A stretch of DNA of 34,084 nucleotides from Hymenobacter coccineus (GTDB lineage Bacteria; Bacteroidota; Bacteroidia; Cytophagales; Hymenobacteraceae). Under the pieces are notes generated by a model. The model was given only the letters and a program-made list of their open reading frames with translations, did not search any database and had not been told where the DNA came from. A program made the translations under genes and the position numbers. Of the stretch, positions 16,654 to 24,509 are shown piece by piece (positions within the stretch are counted from its first letter, which is position 1; each line of letters begins with the position of its first letter). Where the stretch lies: assembly GCF_001816125.1 (NCBI RefSeq), contig NZ_MDZA01000320.1, positions 1 to 34,084 of the forward strand, read 5' to 3'.

Positions 16654-17190
16654 CTACGGGATGATTATGCTGTTGGTGGTCACTACGTTGCTCCGGTTCA
16701 GGGCCCGGTCCTGGATGCTGACTACGAAGCGCACCTCCTGCCCGGGCAGGAAGGGCGAGCCGAGCAGAAAGGCCTGGCCGTACTGGAGCGTACCCTTCAC
16801 CGGGGCCTCCTTGGTGCCATCGGCCGTGATGCGCGGGTAGCGGCCGTTGTACCGGCCCAGCGGGATGGTGCTATTCGTGAAATCGACAAACTGTTTGCTG
16901 GATATATCGTACAGTTGCGGCTGCAAAAAGTAATTCTGGGGGTTGCTGGCAAACGGACCAGCAATATCCGCGTCGGACAAGCCCAGGTCGCCGTTGCCGT
17001 CCTGGTATGTCAAGGCGATAATCATCGAGTCGCGCCGGGCCCCGCCCGTGCCCAGGCGCGTGGAAGTAAGCTGCGCGTCGTCGATGGATGGCGTGGTGGA
17101 ATAGTCGGGCGGGTTGAGGCAGCTGCTGACGGCCCCGGCCGCAACGGCCAGTAGCCCAGCCAGGCGCAGCGAGTAGAATAAAGTGCGCAT
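16654..17190 (-). CDS. Small lipoprotein of unknown function
   Basis: 178 residues from the ATG at 17190, which gives a lipoprotein signal (LAVAAGAVSSC, lipobox VSSC). After the anchor comes the segment IALTYQDGNGDLGLSDADI, a 'DGxGDLG' motif seen in many Bacteroidota lipoproteins of unknown role, perhaps binding calcium. The remainder is probably a beta-rich domain (YNGRYPRITADG, LPGQEVRFVVSIQDRALNRSN). The longer open frame upstream has no signal sequence and is not supported. It is a single gene with its own terminator (16599-16629) and is divergent from the LuxE-like gene. No function is claimed. Confidence 0.82.
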   Translation of the reverse strand: MRTLFYSLRLAGLLAVAAGAVSSCLNPPDYSTTPSIDDAQLTSTRLGTGGARRDSMIIALTYQDGNGDLGLSDADIAGPFASNPQNYFLQPQLYDISSKQFVDFTNSTIPLGRYNGRYPRITADGTKEAPVKGTLQYGQAFLLGSPFLPGQEVRFVVSIQDRALNRSNVVTTNSIIIP

Positions 17191-17241
17191 AGAAGCGTGA
17201 AAAGACGAAAGTGAACGCAACCCGGGGCCCCAAAAGTGGCC

Positions 17242-17249
17242 CGAATGTA
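17242..17249 (-). promoter_or_regulatory. Candidate -7 element of the lipoprotein gene
   Basis: TACATTCG on the minus strand, one base from TAnnTTTG, 52 bases before the lipoprotein ATG. The TTCG ending recurs before lepA and gltA, which makes it a little more believable. Confidence 0.3.
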
Positions 17250-17309
17250 CGTTTTTCGCAACGAAGCCGACGTGGTTTTGTTGTGCCCTGCTAACCCCTT
17301 CGCCTGCCA

Positions 17310-18314
17310 ATGAGTTTCCGCGCCGAATTCCTGCGCCAGCTGCCCGCTGTGTCGGCCGCCACCTTCGAGGCGGCGGCCCTGGCCCTGTTCCGCCACCAGG
17401 CCACCCACTGCCCGCCCTACGCCGCCTACCTGCGCCAGCTGGGCCGCGCCCCCGCCGCCGTGGGGGCCCTGGCCGACATCCCGTTCCTGCCCATCGAGTT
17501 CTTCAAAACCCACGACGTGCGCACCGAGCCCGACGAGTGGGCCCCCCAGGAAGAATTCCTGAGCAGCGGCACCACCCGCCAGCAGCGTAGCCGCCATCTG
17601 CTGCGCGACCCGCAGCTGTACCGCGACAACGCCGCTCGCATCTTCGAGCAGTTCTACGGGCCCCTCACCGGCTGGACGTTCCTAGCCCTGCTGCCCTCGT
17701 ACCTGGAGCAGGGGCAGTCGTCGCTGGTGGCGATGGTCGACGACTTTGCCCAACGTTCGGGGCAGGCGCAGCCCGCGTTTTTTCTGCACGACCACGGGGC
17801 CCTGCGCCGGGCCCTGGCTGAAGCCCAGCAGGTACCCGGCCGCCGCGTGCTACTCATCGGCGTGAGCTACGCATTGCTGGATTTGGCTGCCGAAGCGGGC
17901 CTCGCGCCCGAGCTGCAGGGCCTGACGGTACTCGAAACCGGGGGCATGAAGGGCCGCCGCCGCGAGCTCATCCGCGAGGAGCTGCACCAGGAACTGCAGC
18001 AGGCGTTCGGGCCCGCCGGCATCCACTCCGAGTACGGCATGACGGAGCTGCTCAGCCAGGCCTACTCGCTCGGCGATGGGCGTTTCCACGCACCGCCGCC
18101 GCTGCGCGTGCTGCTGCGCGACCCCGCCGACCCGTTCGACGTGGCCGAGCGCCGGCCCGACGGCGCTATCAACGTTATCGACTTGGCTAACATCGACTCG
18201 TGCGCCTTCATCGAAACCAAAGATTTAGCCGTGCAGCACCCCGACGGCTCGTTTGAAGTGCTGGGCCGCATGGATAATTCGGACGTGCGCGGCTGCAACC
18301 AACTGGTGGCGTAA
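17310..18314 (+). CDS. LuxE-like acyl-protein synthetase / acyltransferase family protein
   Basis: 334 residues, matching the LuxE (PF04443-type) adenylate-forming proteins. Visible motifs are the entry segment IPFLPIEFFKTHDV, the nucleotide-binding loop EEFLSSGTTRQQRS, LLIGVSYALLDLA, VLETGGMKGRRRELIREEL, the adenylation motif HSEYGMTELLSQAYS, and the C-terminal IETKDLAVQHPDGSFEVLGRMDNSDVRGCNQL. In Bacteroidota these genes are common and not tied to light emission; they probably activate a fatty acid or similar acyl group with ATP and transfer it to an unknown acceptor. No luxC, luxD or luciferase gene is nearby. It is a single gene; the inverted hairpin element at 18342 follows and lepA comes after that. 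Confidence 0.85.
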   Translation: MSFRAEFLRQLPAVSAATFEAAALALFRHQATHCPPYAAYLRQLGRAPAAVGALADIPFLPIEFFKTHDVRTEPDEWAPQEEFLSSGTTRQQRSRHLLRDPQLYRDNAARIFEQFYGPLTGWTFLALLPSYLEQGQSSLVAMVDDFAQRSGQAQPAFFLHDHGALRRALAEAQQVPGRRVLLIGVSYALLDLAAEAGLAPELQGLTVLETGGMKGRRRELIREELHQELQQAFGPAGIHSEYGMTELLSQAYSLGDGRFHAPPPLRVLLRDPADPFDVAERRPDGAINVIDLANIDSCAFIETKDLAVQHPDGSFEVLGRMDNSDVRGCNQLVA

Positions 18315-18341
18315 GGTGGCACTTGGGGCCCCGGGAACGAC

Positions 18342-18492
18342 CCGGGCTGCCGGCTTTTCGCCGGCTGCCCGGTAATCGTTGAAACAACGCCCGGTTTCCC
18401 TGGGGCCCCAAACTGCCGGTCGGGCCGCCGCAACGATTCAACCCCGGTTGTTCAACGATTACCGGGCAGCCGGCGAAAAGCCGGCAGCCCGG
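18342..18492. repeat. Paired inverted hairpin element, family B (nested palindromes)
   Basis: Perfect 42-base inverted arms at 18342-18383 and 18451-18492. The first 31 bases of each arm fold on their own: CCGGGC and GCCCGG close an inner GCCGGC-TTTTC-GCCGGC, with one T-T mismatch. The two hairpins are therefore inverted copies of each other, separated by about 90 bases that hold GGTTTCCC and a GGGGCCCC palindrome. It fills the gap between the LuxE-like gene and lepA and is a REP-doublet-like structure. It could also terminate the upstream transcript. Confidence 0.87.
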
Positions 18493-18515
18493 CCCAGCCC
18501 CGCACTACCGGCCAA

Positions 18516-18541
18516 TTGGCATTGCTTTCGCCGTACCTTCG
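18516..18541 (+). promoter_or_regulatory. Candidate lepA promoter
   Basis: TTGG at 18516 and TACCTTCG at 18534-18541 (one mismatch from TAnnTTTG), 22 bases before the lepA start. The spacing of 15 is shorter than usual. Confidence 0.35.
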
Positions 18542-18562
18542 TTGTCTTAAAAACCGCTTCCT

Positions 18563-20350
18563 GTGAAGAATATCCGCAATTTCTGCATCATCGCCCACAT
18601 CGACCACGGCAAAAGCACACTGGCCGACCGGCTCCTGGAGTTCACGAGCACCGTGGCCAAGCGCGACATGCAGGCCCAGTTGCTCGACAACATGGACCTG
18701 GAACGCGAGCGGGGCATCACCATCAAGAGCCACGCCATCCAGATGCAGTTTCCCTACAAAGGGGAGATTTACACGCTGAACCTGATCGACACCCCCGGCC
18801 ACGTCGATTTTAGCTACGAAGTGAGCCGCAGCATTGCCGCCTGCGAAGGGGCCCTGCTGATAGTGGACGCCTCGCAGGGCATTGAGGCCCAGACGATTTC
18901 CAACCTCTACCTCGCCATCGGGGCTGATCTGGAAATCATTCCGGTGCTCAACAAAATCGACCTGCCGCACGCCATGCCGGAGGAGGTGACCGACGAGATT
19001 GTGGACCTGATTGGCTGCAAACCGGAAGACATCATCCACGCCTCGGGCAAGGCCGGCATCGGCATCGAGGCCATCCTGAACGCCATTGTGGAGCGCGTGC
19101 CGGCCCCTAAGGGCGACCCCGAGGCCCCACTGCAAGCGCTGATTTTCGACTCGGTATTCAATTCATACCGCGGCATTGAAGTGCTGTTCCGCATCAAGAA
19201 CGGGGTGATGAAGAAGGGCGACAAGCTCCGCTTCATGGCCACGGGCAAGGAGTATGGCGCCGACGAAATCGGCATCCTGGGCCTCAACCAGGAGCCGCGC
19301 CAGGTAATGGAGGCCGGCAACGTGGGCTACCTCATCTCGGGCATCAAGGAGGCCCGCGAGGTGAAGGTGGGCGACACGATTACCCATGTGCACAACCCTA
19401 CGCCGGAAGCCATCCAGGGCTTCGCCGACGTGAAGCCGATGGTATTTGCCGGCATCTACCCGGTGGATACTACCGAGTACGAGGAGCTGCGTTCGAGCAT
19501 GGAAAAGCTCCAGCTCAACGACGCCTCGCTGGTGTGGGAGCCCGAAACGTCGGTGGCGCTGGGTTTCGGCTTCCGCTGCGGCTTCCTGGGCATGCTGCAC
19601 ATGGAAATCGTGCAGGAGCGCCTGGAGCGCGAGTTCAACATGACGGTCATCACCACGGTGCCGAGCGTGCAGTTCCACGCCACCGGGACCAAAGACCAGC
19701 TCCTGACCATCAACGCGCCGAGCGAAATGCCCGAGCCGAACCTGATAAAAACCATCGAGGAGCCGTATATCAAAGCGCAGATTATCACCGCTTCGGAGTA
19801 CGTGGGGCCCATCATCACGCTGTGCATGGAGAAGCGCGGCATCATCAAAGGGCAGTCGTACCTGACCTCCGAGCGGGTGGAAATGAGCTTCGAGCTGCCG
19901 CTCTCGGAAATCGTGTTCGACTTCTTCGACAAGCTCAAAACCATCAGCCGTGGCTACGCTTCGCTTGATTATGAGCTGATCGGCTTCCGCGAGTCGGACA
20001 TGGTGAAGCTGGACGTGATGCTGAACGGCGAGAAGGTAGACGCCCTCTCGGCCATCGTGCACCGCTCCAAGAGCTACGACTGGGGCCGCCGCCTCTGCGA
20101 AAAGCTGCGCGAGCTGCTGCCCCGCCAGATGTTCGACATCGCCATCCAGGCCAGCATCGGGCAGAAAATTATCGCCCGCGAAACCATCAAGGCCCTGCGC
20201 AAAAACGTGATTGCCAAGTGCTACGGCGGCGACATCAGCCGCAAGCGCAAGCTGCTCGAAAAGCAGAAGGAAGGCAAAAAACGGATGCGCACCGTGGGCT
20301 CGGTGGAAATCCCGCAAGAAGCCTTTCTGGCGGTGCTCAAAATTGACTGA
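18563..20350 (+). CDS. lepA: Elongation factor 4 (LepA), ribosome back-translocating GTPase
   Basis: 595 residues, the normal length. The GTPase motifs are AHIDHGKST (G1), RERGITIKS (G2), [12 protein letters not shown] (G3) and NKIDLPHA (G4), then the EF-G-like domains II-V and the LepA-specific C-terminal domain, whose last part holds [24 protein letters not shown]. It acts on the ribosome in the cytoplasm, particularly in stress. The start is GTG at 18563, since the conserved N-terminus [17 protein letters not shown] begins there and no ATG is nearby. An intrinsic terminator follows at 20358-20390. Confidence 0.97.
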   Translation: MKNIRNFCIIAHIDHGKSTLADRLLEFTSTVAKRDMQAQLLDNMDLERERGITIKSHAIQMQFPYKGEIYTLNLIDTPGHVDFSYEVSRSIAACEGALLIVDASQGIEAQTISNLYLAIGADLEIIPVLNKIDLPHAMPEEVTDEIVDLIGCKPEDIIHASGKAGIGIEAILNAIVERVPAPKGDPEAPLQALIFDSVFNSYRGIEVLFRIKNGVMKKGDKLRFMATGKEYGADEIGILGLNQEPRQVMEAGNVGYLISGIKEAREVKVGDTITHVHNPTPEAIQGFADVKPMVFAGIYPVDTTEYEELRSSMEKLQLNDASLVWEPETSVALGFGFRCGFLGMLHMEIVQERLEREFNMTVITTVPSVQFHATGTKDQLLTINAPSEMPEPNLIKTIEEPYIKAQIITASEYVGPIITLCMEKRGIIKGQSYLTSERVEMSFELPLSEIVFDFFDKLKTISRGYASLDYELIGFRESDMVKLDVMLNGEKVDALSAIVHRSKSYDWGRRLCEKLRELLPRQMFDIAIQASIGQKIIARETIKALRKNVIAKCYGGDISRKRKLLEKQKEGKKRMRTVGSVEIPQEAFLAVLKID

Positions 20351-20357
20351 TTTAGCG

Positions 20358-20390
20358 AAACGCGGCTTCGAAAGGGGCCGCGTTTTTTTT
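20358..20390 (+). terminator. Intrinsic terminator of lepA
   Basis: AAACGCGGC pairs with GCCGCGTTT around a 10-base loop, followed by a run of eight T. It lies 8 bases after the lepA stop codon and only 5 bases before the next gene's ATG. Confidence 0.88.
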
Positions 20391-20395
20391 AATTT

Positions 20396-20869
20396 ATGTC
20401 AGAAATTATTGCCATTACTAACGATGCGTTGCGCGAGTTGCTCAATCAACTCGTGGGTAAGCCTGCTTGGCGAAGCAGAGCCGGTAACGGTACAGGCTCA
20501 ATTTTTACTCTCCAGTTTGGCCCAGAATTACCAAATAATAAAACCCAAGGAGAGTTTTCCTTAATGGTTTATTGTGCGTGGCGAGTTGTGAAGGGTAATC
20601 AAATACTGCTTAGTTGGCACGATGATTCTGATGAAATTCTAGCTCCTGGGTTAGCAATGTTTCACGAGGCAGTGGTTACCGCAATTAAACTCTCGCAGTG
20701 GAATGATTTGATATTTCATTTTTCCAATGGGCAGGAAATTCAAATAATTAACGATTTCTCTCCGTTCAACGATTTTGATGAAAGTTGGTCTGTAATTCAC
20801 AACGGGCGTGTTGCCTACGCTGTCAGGCCTGATAATGATATTGATTACAAATTATTGCCTATCAAATAA
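20396..20869 (+). CDS. Small AT-richer protein, possibly immunity-protein-like
   Basis: 157 residues, no signal peptide or membrane segment, acidic. The pattern GSIFTLQFG ... EFSLMVYCAWRVVKGNQILLSW ... NDLIFHFSNGQEIQI recalls small immunity-type proteins such as the DUF6188 group, but this is weak recognition only. Codon use and base composition differ plainly from the neighbours: far more A/T, many AAT and TTA codons, and no GGGCCC motifs, which are frequent in most nearby genes. This suggests transfer. The start lies only 5 bases after the lepA terminator's T-run, so no promoter fits between; expression would need readthrough or a promoter within the lepA end. The MscS gene starts 3 bases after its stop. 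Confidence 0.65.
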   Translation: MSEIIAITNDALRELLNQLVGKPAWRSRAGNGTGSIFTLQFGPELPNNKTQGEFSLMVYCAWRVVKGNQILLSWHDDSDEILAPGLAMFHEAVVTAIKLSQWNDLIFHFSNGQEIQIINDFSPFNDFDESWSVIHNGRVAYAVRPDNDIDYKLLPIK

Positions 20870-20872
20870 TAG

Positions 20873-23320
20873 ATGCGCTTGTTGCTGTTTAGAGGTCTAC
20901 TATTGATCGGGTTAATCGGATGGTCAGGCCAACTGCAAGCCGCCCCGGCCAAGCCCAAAGCCACCGTCCAAAAAGCCCTATCCGCCGCGCCCATCTTGCC
21001 CGATACGCTGGCCCGGCGCATCGAAAAAGCCTATTTCGTACTCAGCCGCATCAACGGCACGGCGCGGCGCAACTCCGATACCCAGGACCTGAGCGAGGAC
21101 TTGCCCGCGGTGGAGGATAACCTCGAAACCATTCGCGAGAACCTCGACCAGTACGGCGACGTGGTGGACGTGAAGCAGTTGCAGATGTACCGCGTGCTGC
21201 TGGCCGACATGCAGACGCGGCTGGGCGACTGGCGCACGGCCCTGAACACGGGCGGCAAAGAGCTGGCCGCCCAGCAGGCCCGCCTCGATACGCTGGGGGC
21301 CCAGTTGCCCCCGCCCGCCGACCGGCCGCCCGTGGCCACGGCCATCGGCCGGGCCCTGGCGCGCCTGGCGGGCAAGGAAGACCGCGCCCGCCAGCTGCTG
21401 GCTCGCCGCCGCCAGTCGGTAACGGGCCTGCAAACGCGGGTGTCGGAGGGCTACATCCAGGCCCTGGAACTGCAAGACGTGGTGCGCGAGCAGATGGGAC
21501 GCTTCAACCGCCGCAACATCCGGGCCGAGCTGCCACCGCTGTGGCGCCCGGGCCGCGTGGTGGCCGCCGACGCCCAGGCCAATGCGCTGGTGCGCAAGTC
21601 GTACCAGGCCCAGCGTGGCCTGCTGGGCTACTACTTCACCGAGCACTGGGACTATTGGGTGTGGATGGTGTTGCTGGCGGTGGGCTTTTTCGGGTGGGTA
21701 TTTCGCAACTTCAGGGCCCTGCGCCACACGGCGGCCGGGGCAGCCATTGCGGCCAATGCCGACGCCCCCGCGGCCAATTCGCCGGCGGCCGCTGGTGCTG
21801 ACGCGGCTGCTACCGGGGCCCCAGCGGCGGCGACCGCCGCGCCGCGGGCGCTGCCCGAACACCGGCTGCACTACCTGCGGCCGATACCGGTAGCCGCCGC
21901 GTTGCTGGTGGTGTTCAGCCTGGCCCCTTTTTTCGACTTGCAGCCGCCCGCAGCCTACACCGACCTGCTGCAACTGCTGCTGGTGGTCACGCTCACGGTG
22001 CTGGGCTGGCGCAGCTGGCCGCGGCCGCTGTTCTGGTACTGGGCGGGCATCGTGGTGGCCTTTTTTGCCCTGAACGTGGCCTACGCCGTGCGTGCTCCCG
22101 GGCTGGGCATGCGCTGGGCCACGCTGCTACTGAACGTGGCCGCCGGGGCCCTGGGCTACTTTTTCTGGCGCTACTTGCAGCGCCGCAAGCTGCTGGCGGG
22201 CTTCGTGCGGCCGGTGGCGCTGCTGTTTGTGGGCCTGAACGCGCTGGCCGTGCTGGCCAACGCCTTCGGCCGCGTCAGCCTGGCCAAGATGTTTACCGCG
22301 GCGGCCCTCGTGGGCCTCACGCAGGGCGTGGCGCTGTCGGCCTTCGTGCGGGTGGTCACGGAGGCGTTTTTCCTGCAAGTGCAGCGCAGCCGGCAGGCGG
22401 GTGGGCTGGGCACGCGCTTCAGTTTCGGCAAGATGGAAAGCGCCCTGCGCAAGGCCCTGACGGCGGTGGTGGGCCTGCTCTGGCTGATGCTGTTCACGGC
22501 CAACCTGAACCTGTACAACCTGTTTTACCGCCTCATCGGGCGCGCCCTCACGGCCCCGCACCAGCTCGGCAGCACCACCTTCACGCTCGGCAACGTGCTG
22601 CTTTTCTTTGGGGTCATCATTCTCACGGTGCAGCTCCAGAAGTACGTGGGCTACTTTTTTGGCGAAACCGACGACGAGTTCAACGTCGATACCGACCGCA
22701 AGGGCTCCTGGATGGTGGCCATCCGGCTGGCCATCCTGGCGGTGGGGCTGTTTGTGGCCACGCTGGCGTCGGGGCTACCCGTCGATAAGATTGCCATCGT
22801 CCTGGGGGCCCTGGGCGTGGGCATCGGCCTGGGCCTGCAAAACATCATCAACAACCTGGTGTCGGGCGTTATCCTCATCTTCGAGCGGCCGTTTCAGGTG
22901 GGCGACTACATCGAGGTGAAGGGCCAAACCGGCCGGGTGAAGGACATCGGCATCCGAGCCAGCAAGCTCATTTCGCAGGCCGGGTCCGAAATTATTCTGC
23001 CCAACGGCGACCTGCTCTCCAACCACGTCATCAACTGGACGCTGAGCAACAACCACATCCGCACCGAGATGGCCCTCAACCTGGGCCCCGACATCGACCT
23101 GGACCAAGCCCGCCAAATCATCAGCGAGGAAATCCTCCAGAACCCCAACACGCTGCACAAAGTCGCCCCCGAAATCCTGCTCAGCAACGTCACCGTCACC
23201 GGCTACGACCTCAAGGCCCTGTTCTGGATCAACAACATCCGCCAGGAGCAAGCCCTGAAAAGCGAGCTACTGTCCGGCATCTACCAGCGCCTCACGCAGG
23301 CAGGCATCGCCATGCGCTAG
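20873..23320 (+). CDS. Large MscS-family mechanosensitive channel
   Basis: 815 residues. A signal peptide (about 1-23, ending LQAA) is followed by a helical periplasmic region (about 35-225), a membrane segment at about 258-276 (WVWMVLLAVGFFGWVF), an Ala/Pro-rich linker (about 285-325), and roughly ten more membrane segments. The last is the pore helix (LGALGVGIGLGLQNIINNLVSGVILIF), then the MscS beta domain (ERPFQVGDYIEVKGQTGRVKDIGIRASKLI, EIILPNGDLLSNHVINW) and the C-terminal alpha/beta domain. The architecture resembles the larger MscK/MscM-type paralogs. It opens under membrane tension to release solutes in osmotic downshock. It follows the small AT-rich gene by 3 bases, so the two share a transcript, though the association may be recent. 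Confidence 0.92.
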   Translation: MRLLLFRGLLLIGLIGWSGQLQAAPAKPKATVQKALSAAPILPDTLARRIEKAYFVLSRINGTARRNSDTQDLSEDLPAVEDNLETIRENLDQYGDVVDVKQLQMYRVLLADMQTRLGDWRTALNTGGKELAAQQARLDTLGAQLPPPADRPPVATAIGRALARLAGKEDRARQLLARRRQSVTGLQTRVSEGYIQALELQDVVREQMGRFNRRNIRAELPPLWRPGRVVAADAQANALVRKSYQAQRGLLGYYFTEHWDYWVWMVLLAVGFFGWVFRNFRALRHTAAGAAIAANADAPAANSPAAAGADAAATGAPAAATAAPRALPEHRLHYLRPIPVAAALLVVFSLAPFFDLQPPAAYTDLLQLLLVVTLTVLGWRSWPRPLFWYWAGIVVAFFALNVAYAVRAPGLGMRWATLLLNVAAGALGYFFWRYLQRRKLLAGFVRPVALLFVGLNALAVLANAFGRVSLAKMFTAAALVGLTQGVALSAFVRVVTEAFFLQVQRSRQAGGLGTRFSFGKMESALRKALTAVVGLLWLMLFTANLNLYNLFYRLIGRALTAPHQLGSTTFTLGNVLLFFGVIILTVQLQKYVGYFFGETDDEFNVDTDRKGSWMVAIRLAILAVGLFVATLASGLPVDKIAIVLGALGVGIGLGLQNIINNLVSGVILIFERPFQVGDYIEVKGQTGRVKDIGIRASKLISQAGSEIILPNGDLLSNHVINWTLSNNHIRTEMALNLGPDIDLDQARQIISEEILQNPNTLHKVAPEILLSNVTVTGYDLKALFWINNIRQEQALKSELLSGIYQRLTQAGIAMR

Positions 23321-23336
23321 CGCGAGCAACATGTGA

Positions 23337-23400
23337 AACGGAGTGGCACTCCGTTATTTTGTCCAAATAAGTTAAGCCGGCAACGGAGTGCCACTCCGTT
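23337..23400. repeat. Paired inverted hairpins, family C
   Basis: AACGGAGTGGCACTCCGTT at 23337-23355 and AACGGAGTGCCACTCCGTT at 23382-23400. Each is a hairpin with an 8-base stem and 3-base loop, and the second is the exact reverse complement of the first, so they can also pair with each other. They fill the short gap between the MscS gene and folD. TACCTTTTG right after the second could be a -7-like element for folD. Confidence 0.85.
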
Positions 23401-23415
23401 TTACCTTTTGAGTCT

Positions 23416-24315
23416 ATGAACACTGCCCCCCACCTCATCGACGGCAAGCAAACCGCCGAGGACATCAAAGTTGAAATTGCTGCCGCGGTGGTGAAGCTCA
23501 CTGCCACCGGCCAGCGCCCGCCGCACCTGGCCGCCATCCTCGTGGGCCACGACGGCGGCTCTGAAACCTACGTGCGCAACAAGGTGCTGGCCTGCGAGCG
23601 GGTGGGCTACGACAGCACGCTGCTGCGCTTCGATGACGACATCACCGAGGCCGACCTGCTGGCCCAGGTGGGGGCCCTGAACGACGACCCGGCCATCGAC
23701 GGCTTTATTGTGCAGCTGCCGCTGCCCAAGCACATCGACGCCGAAAAGGTCATCGAAGCTATCCGCCCCGAGAAGGACGTCGACGGCTTCCACCCCATGA
23801 ACCTGGGCCGCATGGTGGCCGGCCTGCCCGCGCTGCTGCCTGCCACGCCCTCCGGCATCGTGGAGCTGATGGCCCGCCAGGGCATCAAAACCAGCGGCCA
23901 ACACTGCGTAGTCATCGGCCGTAGCAACATTGTGGGTACGCCAGTTAGTATATTGCTGGCTAAGAACTTAGAGACGGCAAACTGTACCGTTACTTTATGC
24001 CACTCGCGCACCAAGAACCTGGCTGAAATCGTGCGGCAGGCTGATATTGTTGTGGCCGCCATTGGCCGGCCCGAGTTCGTGACGGCCGACATGGTGAAGC
24101 CCGGCGCGGTGGTGATTGACGTGGGCACAACCCGCGTGCCGGACGCCAGCAAGAAGAGCGGCTTCACGCTGAAGGGCGACGTAAACTTTGCCGAAGTGGC
24201 CCCGCTGGCCGCCCGCATCACGCCCGTGCCCGGCGGCGTGGGCCCCATGACCATCGCCATGCTGCTGCTGAACACGTTGCGCGCCGCCACCGGCGCCGTG
24301 TACCCGAAGGCGTAA
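23416..24315 (+). CDS. folD: FolD, methylenetetrahydrofolate dehydrogenase / cyclohydrolase
   Basis: 299 residues, normal length. It catalyses the NADP-linked oxidation of 5,10-methylene-THF and hydrolysis of 5,10-methenyl-THF to 10-formyl-THF in the cytoplasm, supplying one-carbon units for purines and formyl-Met. The active-site Tyr and Lys lie in ETYVRNKVLACERVGY. VQLPLPKHI, KDVDGFHPMNLGRM and PATPSGIVELM follow, and the nucleotide-binding motif is CVVIGRSNIVGTPVSILLA. The C-terminal PVPGGVGPMTIAMLL is the family signature. Hairpin elements flank it on both sides (23337-23400 and 24319-24429). Confidence 0.97.
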   Translation: MNTAPHLIDGKQTAEDIKVEIAAAVVKLTATGQRPPHLAAILVGHDGGSETYVRNKVLACERVGYDSTLLRFDDDITEADLLAQVGALNDDPAIDGFIVQLPLPKHIDAEKVIEAIRPEKDVDGFHPMNLGRMVAGLPALLPATPSGIVELMARQGIKTSGQHCVVIGRSNIVGTPVSILLAKNLETANCTVTLCHSRTKNLAEIVRQADIVVAAIGRPEFVTADMVKPGAVVIDVGTTRVPDASKKSGFTLKGDVNFAEVAPLAARITPVPGGVGPMTIAMLLLNTLRAATGAVYPKA

Positions 24316-24318
24316 TCA

Positions 24319-24429
24319 GTAGCTTGGACTTTGTAGTCCGAGCGCGAGCACAGCGAGCATCTTGCGCTGAAGACCGTCTGGTCCCGCCTGCTCGCTGTGC
24401 TCGCACTCGGACTACAAAGTCCAAGCTAC
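24319..24429. repeat. Paired inverted hairpin element, family A, copy 2
   Basis: Inverted arms of 41 bases at 24319-24359 and 24389-24429 with one mismatch. It has the same arm sequence as copy 1 (16471-16593), including GGACT-TTGT-AGTCC, but with a G-to-A change in one arm (GAGCACAGCGA versus GAGCGCAGCGA) matched by C-to-T in the other arm (TCGCTGTGCTC), which keeps the pair. The central loops of the two copies are unrelated. It begins 3 bases after the folD stop codon. Confidence 0.88.
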
Positions 24430-24435
24430 TTGCCG

Positions 24436-24443
24436 TAAATTTG
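24436..24443 (+). promoter_or_regulatory. Candidate -7 element for queE
   Basis: TAAATTTG is an exact match to TAnnTTTG, just past the hairpin element. Transcription would start near 24450 and make a leader of about 60 bases. No good -33 element is seen; that position lies in the hairpin arm. Confidence 0.45.
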
Positions 24444-24469
24444 AGTGGCCGGAACCCCCGGTTGCGCCC

Positions 24470-24501
24470 CGGGCGTTGACGTAAGTCGCGCCCGTTTTTT
24501 T
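24470..24501 (+). terminator. Terminator-like hairpin in the queE leader
   Basis: CGGGCG at 24470-24475 pairs with CGCCCG at 24489-24494; inside, GAC and GTC close a GTAA (GNRA) tetraloop. Seven T follow directly and the queE ATG comes 8 bases later. An alternative upstream stem (CCCGG with CCGGG, about 24457-24473) would use part of the same 5' arm. It could be an attenuator or simply the folD terminator. Confidence 0.7.
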
Positions 24502-24509
24502 ATTCGCTT

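Noticed and set aside
17310..18314. Bioluminescence (lux) operon because of the LuxE-like gene
   Set aside because: No luxA, luxB, luxC or luxD near it; the LuxE-like family is widespread in Bacteroidota without luciferase.
16471..24429. CRISPR array or transposon ends formed by the repeated hairpins
   Set aside because: The repeats are inverted pairs far apart, not regularly spaced direct repeats, and no transposase gene lies between the arms of any copy.
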